Source: Rhododendron vialii (taxonomy: Eukaryota; Streptophyta; Magnoliopsida; Ericales; Ericaceae). From it: a DNA stretch of 64,000 nt. Shown here one piece after another: positions 1 through 8,515 of this stretch (position 1 is its first letter; each line of letters starts with the position of its first letter). The translations under genes and the position numbers were made by a program. The stretch is from positions 35,227,001 to 35,291,000 of the forward strand of contig NC_080557.1 of the NCBI RefSeq assembly GCF_030253575.1. The letters are read 5' to 3'. The notes under the pieces were generated by a model, which ran no database searches, had not been told where the DNA came from, and saw only the letters and a program-made list of their open reading frames with translations.

Positions 1-615
1 GGTCAATTGTATAAGGTAACCCCATCCCGGACTTCCTCAAAGTGCATGGCATAAAAGCCTAAATCGTTCATAATTTTTCACTCGTGAACCACTAGACTCG
101 CGAGGAGCATCGATTTTCTACTTAGCGCATCGGCCACTACATTCGCTTTCCCCGGGTGATATTGCAAATCAAAGTTGTAGTCCTCCAAGTGTTCCATCCA
201 ACGTCATCGTAAGTTAAGTTCTTTTTGGGAGAATAGGTACTTCAAACTCTTGTGATCGGAAAAGACCTCGAACCTCTCACCGTACAGGTAATGACGCCAA
301 CTCTTCAATGCAAATACAATGGCCGCAAGTTCTAAGTCATGCGTAGCTCCAAACGCTCCCAAGTCCCTCTTTCAAAGCATCACAATATACAGGATAGCCA
401 ACTCCACATTCGAGTACAATCAAAACCGGTGCGGTAGTCAATCACTTCTTTAACTCCTCAAAAGCTGTCTCACATGCGTAGCTCCAAACGAAACATGTCC
501 CCTTCCGTGTCAACCTAGTCATAGGTGCTGCTAGGCGCGAAAAGTCTTAGACAAAACGACGATAGTACCCTGCCAAATCCAAAAAGCTACGAATCTCGAA
601 CACATTCTTTGGTCA
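1..615 (-). pseudogene. Ty3/Gypsy RNase H region, degenerate
   Basis: Minus-strand translation just downstream of the RT block gives recognisable Gypsy connection and RNase H pieces (a FLGLAGYYRRF-like motif near 580, a TRLTRKG motif near 510, then an FEELKK motif) with several in-frame stops. The catalytic-domain start is cut by changes such as VYCDAL, where family members usually have a YSDAS-type motif. The element continues beyond position 1. Confidence 0.6.
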
Positions 616-1224
616 CTACCAATCCATAACGGACTCTATCTTCCTCGGATCAACGGACACTCCACCATTCGAAACCACATGACCCAAGAATTTGACCTCA
701 GATAACCAAAACTCACACTTACTAAGCTTACTGTACAAGTGGTGCTCTCTCAAGAGTTCAAGAACGATAGTGAGATGAGATTGGTGTTTCTCCTCCGAAG
801 GTGAGTATATGAGAATATCATCTACAAAAACAACCATGAAGCGGTCAAGGTAGGCACAAAAGATACGGTTCATCAAGTCCATGAAAGTAGCCGGCGCATT
901 CGCCAACCCAAAAGGCATAACGACGAACTCAAAATGACCATAGCGCGTATGAAAAGCGATTTTTGGAATATCTTCTCTCCGAACCCTTAACTGATGATAA
1001 CTGGACCTCAAATCGATTTTAAAGAAACAAGTCGCACCCCGAAGTTGATCAAACAAGTCGTCGATTCTAGGCATGAGATACTTATTCTTAATAGTGACAC
1101 GGTTGAGCTTACGGTAATCGATACACAAACGAAGTGAGCCATCATTCTTTTGCACAAAAAGTGCCGGTGCTCTCGACGGAGATGTGCTCAGACGAATAAA
1201 TCCCAAAATTTCCAATTCTTGCAA
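616..1224 (-). pseudogene. Ty3/Gypsy reverse transcriptase domain
   Basis: A 202-residue open stretch covers most of the RT palm and fingers: LCIDYRKLN, then the [11 protein letters not shown] block holding the first catalytic Asp, [13 protein letters not shown], and [11 protein letters not shown] with the FVDD form of the active-site YxDD box, followed by KCEFW and FLGHVVS. The RT copies element RNA into cDNA in cytoplasmic particles. The domain is in frame, but the protease upstream and RNase H downstream are in other frames or interrupted, so no polyprotein can be made. Conserved Gypsy positions (GLAN for the usual GLTN) have drifted. Confidence 0.88.
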
Positions 1225-1233
1225 CTGGACCTT

Positions 1234-1860
1234 TTATTCCCTAAGTTCGGCGGGAGCGAAACGATAAGGAGGTACTGAGATTGGAGCGGTACCGGGAAGT
1301 AACTCAATGGTAAACTCGACCTCTCTCTCGGGAGGTAGACCGGGTAACTCCTCTGGAAACACATCCGAAAAATTGCGAACAACAAGGGGCAACTCGCCAC
1401 GAGCAGACACATCCTCATCCAGAGTTAAACTTGCCAACAAAGAATAAATGGATTCCCGCTCTCGAGACCCACACAGATACAACTCCAATGATTCCCGACA
1501 TTCCTCAAAGAACTCAAAACAAACTCCCTCGGGTAGAAAAATACGAACTCGACGCTTGAAACAATCGATGGTGGCATGAAACATAGATAACCCATCTATT
1601 CCCAGAATAAGATCAAAGCCCAACATTCCCAGCACAATAAAGTCAAAGGTGAAGCGGCGATCATGAATAAGAAGCTCACAGTCTCAACAAATACAATCCA
1701 AAGGCATTCTACCCCTTAAGGGTGTCTCGATATACAACGGTGTGCTAAGATTTTTGATTTCCAACTCCAAACCACATACAAACGATGAAGCAATAATTAA
1801 TGAGATGCTCCAGAATCAAAGAGTACTTTTGCAAATGAATTAAACAAGAGAAATGTACCC
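1234..1860 (-). pseudogene. Ty3/Gypsy aspartic protease and RT N-terminal linker
   Basis: The minus strand shows LFDSGASH near 1830-1807, the retroviral-type aspartic protease active site (D-S-G), followed by a stop. An open stretch at 1635-1234 then has LGIDGLSMFHATIDC (normally LGMDWL), and the linker FSDVFPEELPGLPPEREVEF and APAELRE that lead into the RT. The Trp-to-Gly change in the LGMDWL motif and the stop after the active site show decay. Confidence 0.8.
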
Positions 1861-1895
1861 CTCACAACCGAAGCCTCTGGAGCCTAAGAAGTGGT

Positions 1896-3668
1896 CTAAG
1901 GTGGCTGAACAGTGGAAATGATAGCAAATGCTCTTCCTCGGGTAGTTTGACTTTGGACAAATCCTCCCCTCTGCCCTGATGCCTGAGTAGGAGTAGAAGA
2001 ACTCGCGCCCCTTTCAATCTGAGAGTCCTGAATGGTAGTGGTTTGACGGAAATATGGTTTCTGTTGTCTCTGGTTAGCCCTGAATGATTGCTGGCCAAAC
2101 CCAAGCCCTGACCCCTGTTGCTGCAAAGAACTTGAACTACTACGCGCACCTACTACTTTCCGAGGACAATTCTTAGCAAGATGGGTAAACTCACCACACA
2201 CATAATACGCTTTTGTCTGGCAATCTACATGGAATTGGCTTGGCTGACCAGAACGGTGACACATAGCCGCTGGCCTAGAGTGAGCTCTTCGAACCCCAGA
2301 AAAGATGGTTGATGCCCTAACAATCGATGGACCTTGAGTTTTCGAAGACGGTTCTCTTTGTCGCTTCCTCCCTTGACTCCCAAAAGTTCCCGAAGAAGAA
2401 CTTCCGGTGATAGCAGTTTGCCTAGGTTCCCAAATCCCCTTATTTCTCGGCGCTTCCCTCGGTACTTCGACGCTCATTGCACACTCAACGATCTCGGAAT
2501 ATCTCCCCATGTGCTGGGCCACTACCAGCATCTTGATAGATTCATGCAACCCTTTCTCAAAAGTCGACAATTCCTGTCCTCCAGTGCTACCAACTCGGGA
2601 GCAAAACGTGACAATAATTGAAACCTCAATGCATATTCGGAAACGGTCATATTACCCTGCTCAAGTTTCTCAATTTGATCCCTTAGCTGCTCACGGGAAG
2701 AGTCTGAAAAATACTGATTCGCGAATAGATCCTCAAATTCGGCCCACGTCAAATTTTCAATATCGAGCTCATTTGCCTGAGCCACGGTCCTAGCTAACCT
2801 CTTCGCGTCCTTCCTACTATGGGTGTGTAGGGGTCGGGTTCGGCCCCGAACCCGACCCGACATGTTGGGTATCAAATTTTTTTTGGCCCCGAACCCGAAC
2901 CGAACGAGTGGGAATAACCGTCCGCATGCCCGATTTTTTTGGTTGAGTCGGGTCGGTTTGGGTCCGACCAAAACCAAAGTAATCTATATAAATTAGTCGG
3001 TTTTGGTCGAGTCGGGTCGAGTAAGAAAAACAGCGCCCCGAGCCCCGAATTGAAAATTGATGTTTTACAAAAAAATGAACCCGTAGCCAACCGAACCACA
3101 TGTTCGGCCCCGCCCGAGACCCTTCGGGTAGGGTTTGTCGGGTCACGGGTTTTTTGCACACCCCTACTTCCTACCCTCCAAAATAGACTCCCACCACTCA
3201 CGGGCCTCTCTGACAAGTTGAACGGCCATGATACTCACCCGCGGGTCATCTTCGGTATTCTTAAGAGCGGTGAAGTTCTTACGGATTTACGCCAACCAAT
3301 GGTCAACCACGAGAGGGTCACTACTTGCCCCATCAAACAAATGTGGATTCAGACAACAGAATTCTCGCATGGCCACCAAGGCCCGACTGTCTGCATTATC
3401 CCTAGGAGAAGGTTGCAAAAGATTAGCGACTGCAAGTGCCGCAACAATATCCTTAGCAAGAAGATTCTGAACATTTCACGCCCTCGAATTCGGTCCGGCC
3501 CCCAATTTTCGCTTCCCCATGCTGGCTAACCTCGTATTCTAATGGTTCTGCATCGCCACGACCGCGGCCACGGCCTCGGACACCCCTATTTTCGACTCCA
3601 CCCCGCCTATTACTGCGTCTCGCAAGCATCTTAGTACATTGATATAAGAAAAGGGAGCTATTAACCAC
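1896..3668 (-). pseudogene. Ty3/Gypsy gag, interrupted by a MITE
   Basis: Gag is read from about 3668 (start MLARRSNRRGG with a basic RGRGRGRG stretch) through a broken stretch to 3175, is interrupted by the MITE at 2818-3166, and resumes at 2817 with the LTWAEFEDLFANQYF and EQLRDQIEKLEQGNMTVSEY motifs typical of Ty3 gag. It ends with a zinc-knuckle-like block near 2215-2170 (VCGEFTHLAKNCP). The first Cys of the CX2CX4HX4C knuckle is Tyr here, so one zinc ligand is missing. Several frameshifts and stops occur between 3175 and 3530. Confidence 0.8.
2818..3166. mobile_element. hAT-like MITE inserted in gag
   Basis: A 349-bp insertion is flanked by a perfect 8-bp direct repeat CTTCCTAC at 2810-2817 and 3167-3174. 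The element begins TATGGGTGTG and ends in the inverted form CACACCCCTA. GC-rich stretches repeating GGGTTCGG and CCCGACCC lie inside. An 8-bp target duplication with short terminal inverted repeats is diagnostic of hAT elements. It has no coding capacity. Removing it brings the two gag pieces back next to each other. Confidence 0.88.
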
Positions 3669-3872
3669 AACAATACACTATGAGGTCAAAGCCTCCAACT
3701 CCCCAACACGGGTTAACAACTCTACGCCACTTTACGATAAGTTAAATATAATACTACATAGCTCCATGAATGCCAAGTCATACAAGCACACACAAGTCAT
3801 ATGAAAATATGCAATGATTTTAGAATCCATGAGATTAAATCTCCCCACGGTCTCAAGATATTCTAAACCTAA

Positions 3873-3884
3873 GCTCTGATACTA
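3873..3884 (-). other. tRNA-Met primer binding site of the Ty3 element
   Basis: On the minus strand the sequence TAGTATCAGAGC lies three bases past the LTR terminus. It matches the usual plant initiator tRNA-Met site TGGTATCAGAGC except at the second base. It marks the 5' end of the internal region and fixes the orientation of the element. Confidence 0.85.
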
Positions 3885-4469
3885 AGTTGTCACGCCCCAA
3901 ATTTTCAACATAATAATAATAGCATTTCTAATAAAAGTCTAACGCAATAATACATTATAATATCCCAAAATGTTTCCCCTAATTCTTCCGAGAGAAAAAT
4001 ATCAAGTTTAAAAGGCGTTACAATATAGACACCTCGGCCAAATTTTCAGAATTAGTCAAAAGACGATAAGATTAGCGATTACATGATTTTTCAAGTCAAA
4101 AGAGTTCAAATGAAGTTACAATTGCATCTTTTCAAAAGGGAGTATACAAAAGATGCTAGAACAACTCCTCGATATCGGCTTTCAAAAGATATGATGTCAA
4201 ACAAGCACTTCATGCACTCCAAAATCAATGCCCTTGCAATGTACCTGAAAATAATGATAGGTTGAGCTACACTAGCCCAATAGAGATTACTATGCTTAAG
4301 CTATAAGTAGATGAGATGATCCATGCACCGAGAGGAATATAAGCAATAACAAGATTTCCATATGATTGATAATAAGGACATGTGCCGTGAAAGCCAACTC
4401 TGTTCAACTACAAGTAGCGTAATGACCTCCAAAGTTCACCATATTCATTATGTGTTTGGATCTCATTTC

Positions 4470-4622
4470 CGGGCATTCGGGACCCCGTGCATCCCATATT
4501 CCTTCCGGCATCACACCTTATGGTGGATCCGTGACTTTTTTATGCACTTCCAGGCATTCAGGACCCCGTGCATCCCATTTTCGACATCACACCTTACGGT
4601 GGATCCGTGACTTTCTTCGTAT
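4470..4622 (+). repeat. Direct repeat within the LTR, about 77-bp spacing
   Basis: The unit GGCATTCGGGACCCCGTGCA ... GTGGATCCGTGACTTT occurs twice, at about 4475-4538 and 4553-4614, with a few differences. It is a small tandem duplication inside the 5' LTR. Confidence 0.8.
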
Positions 4623-5390
4623 CGTTCCTTTGTATTCATTCATGTAACCATTTCTCAATCTTTAATAAGCTCAAGTTCAACATATATCAACTCTAATACG
4701 ATCATGTCAACATGCCAAATATGTTCTCTAAATCAATCTAAAGCAAGAACGACCAACGGATACCAAGTTCATTAAATTCAACCAAGTTCATTAAATTCAA
4801 CATGTTCTTATCTTCCAACGAGGGCCAAAGGGATTTGAAAGATCAATGAACCATTAAAGATACCAACAAGCAAGTCTAAAAGTGATTCAAAGGTATTTAG
4901 AGAGTGCTAGAAGTGATTGGGATTCAAACGAGCATGAAAAGAGCAAAGCATGTCAAAACTGTCCAGGAAACAAAGGGGTATCGATACATAGATGGTTGCT
5001 GTCCAAAGAAGGTTAGGGTATCCATACCCCTTTTTGGGGTACCCTTACCGCAGAATTTTTCAACGGATTTTAAGACTTCGAAAGGTAAAACCCCAACAAC
5101 AACAACGAATCAAGGCACGATCTAAGTGCAGAATCAACTCATATACGCATAAAGAGAGCAAGAAATCCCCTACCTCAATGAACAAAAATGAAGATCCAAG
5201 CCCAATCGATCGAGCCCTAGAACTTGAAATTTGAATTCCTCCAAGGATATTTCTTTATGAGCTTCAACCAATGAACCCCGAGCTTATAATCATGTCTAGA
5301 GCGTGGAATGAAGGTTGAACATTGTGGGTTTCGAGCCTTGAGTGAAGTTTTCAAGAGAGAGAGTGAAAGCATCGTGAGTTTGAGAAGTTG

Positions 5391-5413
5391 GGGGGGGGGG
5401 GGGGGGGGGGGGG
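5391..5413. repeat. Poly-G tract
   Basis: About 23 consecutive G residues on the + strand, followed by GA-rich, CA-repeat and TA-repeat tracts up to about 5485. Length may be unreliable because homopolymers of this kind are error-prone in sequencing. Confidence 0.9.
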
Positions 5414-5430
5414 AGAGGGAATGTTATTCT

Positions 5431-5464
<34 letters not shown>

Positions 5465-5494
5465 AATGTATACATATATATATATGTATATATA

Positions 5495-5859
5495 CGGGAC
5501 GGTTCAAGGGACACCCAAAAAAACACCTAAAAAAACACCCCAAATCTCAATCTCATAGTTTCCGATCAAATTATTATGATCCGAACCGTTCAATGTGTGC
5601 AGAATGTGATTTTAAGGGTGCTCGCGAGAAATTAGCAAAAAAAATGACCGGGAAAGACTTGATTTGAGCAGTTTTTATTTGAACCGTTCAATAAAAAACT
5701 GTTCGAAACTGTTCGGATCAAGCCTTTCCCGTCATTTTTTTTGCCGATTTCTCACTGGTATCCTTAAAATCACGTTCTGATCACATTGAGTGACTTGGAT
5801 CATAAAAATTTGATCAGAAACTATGAGGTGTTTTTTTAGGTGTCCCTGGAACCGCCCCG
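5495..5859. mobile_element. Fold-back MITE in a TA repeat, copy 1
   Basis: A 365-bp inverted repeat. It starts CGGGACGGTTCAAGGGACAC and ends with the inverse, GTGTCCCTGGAACCGCCCCG. The arms are about 170 bp each, meet near 5680-5700, and pair along most of their length (for example GTGATTTTAAGGGTG with the inverse near 5760). It sits between (TA)n tracts, so the target duplication cannot be resolved. No coding potential. Confidence 0.85.
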
Positions 5860-5871
5860 ATATATATATAT

Positions 5872-6252
5872 CGGGGCGGTTCCGGGGACACTTAAAAAAA
5901 CCCTTAAAAAAACACTTAATAGTTTCCAATCGAATTTTGATGATTCAAGCCGCTCAATGTGATCAGAACGTGATTTTAAGGGTGCCCGCGAGAAATCAGC
6001 AAAAAAAAAAGACCGGGAAGGGCTTCATCCGAATAGTTTTTTTATTGAACTTTATTGAACGGTCCAATAAAAAACTGCTCAAATCAAGCCCTTCCCGGTT
6101 AGTTTTTTTGCCAGTTTCTCGCAACCACCCTTAAAATCACGTTCTGAACACATTGAGCGGCTCGGATCATCAAAATTTGATCGGGAACTAAGAGATTAAG
6201 ATTTGGAGTGTTTTTTTAAGGGTTTTTTTAAGTGTCCTCCGGAACCGCCCCG
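5872..6252. mobile_element. Fold-back MITE in a TA repeat, copy 2
   Basis: A 381-bp second copy of the same family, separated from copy 1 by a 12-bp AT run. It starts CGGGGCGGTTCCGGGGACAC and ends GTGTCCTCCGGAACCGCCCCG. Arms meet near 6060. Flanked on the right by (AT)n. It is clearly homologous to copy 1 but diverged, so the two probably inserted separately or duplicated long ago. Confidence 0.85.
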
Positions 6253-6445
6253 ATATATATATATATATACTAGCATTTTTATAAACCACACACACATCCC
6301 CTCATCTTATAATCTTAACACATAAGCCTCAAATTCAAATAAACCCAACATTTTCCTCTTTTCCTTTCATTCATTGAATCATTTTTAATAATTTCTGATA
6401 TTTACGGGTCCCTACACACTTCTTTCAATTGTTATATCTCTCTTA

Positions 6446-6749
6446 GAGCATCTCCACTCATTACTCAATTTTTTACCCAAAGTTGAGTAAAGTTTGGGTA
6501 AAAACTTGATTTGGTGTGAAGCAATCTAATGGGCAAATGCAAATCTAGGCATAAATTTGAGTAAAAGTTTCATTAATGGCATAGTTGTAAATTTGATGAG
6601 GAGAAAATAACCTTCAAAATTTGAGTAAGGATTTGGTTCAAAACAAATTTGGGGAGAAATTAACTCAAATTTGGTATGAGTTTGAGTAAGGAGTGGAGTG
6701 GTGTTTTAGGTGATTTTTACTCAAATTTGAGTAAGGAGTGGAGATACTA
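6446..6749. mobile_element. Tourist-like (PIF/Harbinger) MITE
   Basis: 304 bp with ends GAGCATCTCCACTC and GAGTGGAGATACTA, flanked on both sides by the trinucleotide TTA (6443-6445 and 6750-6752). GAGCATCTCCA-type TIRs with a 3-bp TTA duplication are the signature of Tourist/PIF-Harbinger MITEs. Internal repeats of ACTCAAATTTGAGTAA are present. Confidence 0.85.
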
Positions 6750-6752
6750 TTA

Positions 6753-7440
6753 ATGGTTTTGTTATGTCTCTCAATAGTTTGATTATACGGGTGCATATGG
6801 TAAGTAGGTGTGTATCGTACTATGACCCCTTTCTTAATGCAAATGGTGTCTCTCATGCTAGTCCACACCAATTTTTTCCCTTGTTCCACAAATATCCTTA
6901 AAAAAAAGAAATTAGTAGGAGAGCCAAATTGTAATGCAAAAAGAAACTCATTCACTTTCAAGCAAGATAAAGCAATTCGTAGTGCTTATTCAGTTATTTG
7001 TGCATTACTCAAGATCTAATTGTCAAAAACTCCCAACCACAAGGTCAATTTTGGGCCTGATGCTACAAGTATACTCCAAAAACACAACCCAAGATGGGGC
7101 TGAAAAAGTAAGGAAAAATGAAATAAGTTATGAGATGTGTAAATCTTCAAGAAAGTACAAACTTATTTCTCTTCTACATTCACTTTTTACACACAAGTGA
7201 TAATTTGATAATTTCACGTGAATAAAATAAAAAAGAATACAAACAAACAAAAGGAGAGGTGGTTTAAAAAGAATAAGGAAAGCGTGAAAATTATTTTTCC
7301 ATCTTAAATATATTTAGTGACCTAGTATTGGGAGATTTACCAAGGCACATCGTTCTTCCTTGCCCATACATAAAGTTAGGGCACATAGTTCCTTTCTTGC
7401 CCATGCATAAAGTTGGGAAGGTGTTCCAAGCACCACGTGG
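6753..7440. other. Gene-free interval
   Basis: AT-rich intergenic DNA. A local direct repeat (TTGCCCATACATAAAGTT and TTGCCCATGCATAAAGTT, near 7360 and 7400) is the only structure seen. No ORF with family resemblance. Confidence 0.5.
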
Positions 7441-7816
7441 CAATGGTCCAATCCTGTCCAGTCTTGGCCAATGTGGGTTCTTTCGGGTCCAAAACAATGA
7501 TCAGTATCGTTAACTTTCTAGATCTTGTTGAGAATATTGGCTCCGTAAAAAATCATGTTGATTGGATATTGTTTAATATCATCTCGAAACACATTAATCT
7601 TGTAAAAGAAAAAGATGTGCAACACTAGATTCTAACCCCTGAACACATTTTTCTGAAACTTAATGCATTTTGAAATGATATCAAACAATATCTGACAAAC
7701 GTAATTTTTGATGTGGACAATGTTCTTGACGAGATCTAGAAAGTGAACGATTTCGATCAGTGTTTTGGGCTCGAAAAGGGCCCACAATTGGCACTGGACA
7801 AGACTGGACCATTGCT
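7441..7816. mobile_element. Inverted-repeat (fold-back) element
   Basis: Left arm from GCAATGGTCC at 7441 and right arm ending GGACCATTGC near 7816. Within the arms, the GATCAGTATCGTTAACTTTC and GATCTTGTTGAGAA blocks pair with inverse copies at about 7735-7762. Arms are roughly 165 bp around a centre near 7630. Imperfect pairing (about 80%, judged by eye) implies an old element. No clear target duplication and no coding content. Confidence 0.7.
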
Positions 7817-8026
7817 ACACTGGATGCGAGCTCTCCCATGGTCAGGGCTGTCCCAAACTCTTTTCTACTTCACATTTGTGTGGTCTTCACGAACTTTGTG
7901 CGGGGATGTTCAAATCTATGGTGAGAACTATACAAATACGTGGTGAAAAAAGAGTTTGGGTCAATGTGTGGCCGCAGGCCCAAGGGCACTGTATAATTTT
8001 TCGAGTAAAGGGGAGTTCGTCTCTTA

Positions 8027-8382
8027 GGCCCTATTTGGAACCTTATGAAAAGAAAAGAAAAGAAAAGAAAAGAAAATGAGAGAGGAAATTTATTATTCAC
8101 TAAATTTGAAATTTTATTTTCTTATCTTTTTCTCTTCCAACCTAATATAGAAGGGGAAATTTTTTAATTTTCCTTTTTTATCTTTATTTTTCTTAAGTTT
8201 CAAAAGTTTGAAACTCAAGGAAAGGAAAGAATCTTTATTTTTCTTAAGTTTCAAAAGTTTGAAACTCAAGGAAAGGAAAGAAAGAGAAAGAGAGAAGAAA
8301 ATAAATATTTAAAGTGTTTTCCTCCTGTTTTCTCTCATTTTTCTTCTGTCTTTTTTCCTTTCCGTAGGTTCTAAACGGAGCC
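8027..8382. mobile_element. MITE upstream of the RRM gene
   Basis: Termini GGCCCTATTTGGAACC and GGTTCTAAACGGAGCC form an imperfect 16-bp inverted repeat with TA on each side. The interior is A/T- and GAAA-rich and contains a 51-bp exact tandem duplication (8180-8230 and 8231-8280). It lies 130 bp upstream of the RRM gene start, so it may form part of that promoter or 5' leader. Superfamily unassigned. Confidence 0.65.
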
Positions 8383-8515
8383 TAAGTTTAACCCGCAGAT
8401 AATTATCCGGGTTGGACCGAGAGGGACGCTGCTGTGGATCTATCTGGATGTGGATATGGTGGTTATAGTGTCTGCGGCAGCTACTACCATTGCACCCGAG
8501 TCCAATCTCTGGACA

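Larger units (their letters stand above)
1..6416 (-). mobile_element. Ty3/Gypsy LTR retrotransposon, decayed, truncated by window edge
   Basis: Read on the minus strand the order is LTR (6416-3888), tRNA-Met-type primer site (3884-3873), gag (about 3668-1896), protease (about 1860-1640), reverse transcriptase (about 1400-616) and the start of RNase H (below 616). Protease before RT with an FVDD-type RT is the Ty3/Gypsy order. Integrase, polypurine tract and 3' LTR lie outside the window. Gag, protease and RNase H carry frame breaks and stops, so this is an old inactive copy. A MITE interrupts gag and two fold-back elements sit in the LTR. The LTR termini and the RT resemble the Tekay/Del group, but no chromodomain is visible to prove the clade. 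Confidence 0.9.
3888..6416 (-). repeat. 5' LTR of the Ty3/Gypsy element (with nested insertions)
   Basis: On the minus strand the LTR starts TGTAGGGACCCGTAAATATC at 6416 and ends GGGGCGTGACA at 3888, giving TG...CA ends next to the primer site. A TATA-rich run on this strand at about 5485-5440 is a plausible promoter. Two fold-back elements (5495-6252) enlarge the LTR by about 750 bp. A G-homopolymer lies at 5391-5413. The partner LTR is outside the window, so identity cannot be measured. Confidence 0.8.

Noticed and set aside
2939-3529. 196-codon + strand ORF in the gag region
   Set aside because: It spans the MITE and antisense gag; the sense gag motifs are on the minus strand.
5308-5667. 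119-codon + strand ORF across the poly-G tract and fold-back arm
   Set aside because: It runs through a G-homopolymer, CA and TA microsatellites and a MITE arm. It has no family motifs and is a by-product of repeats.
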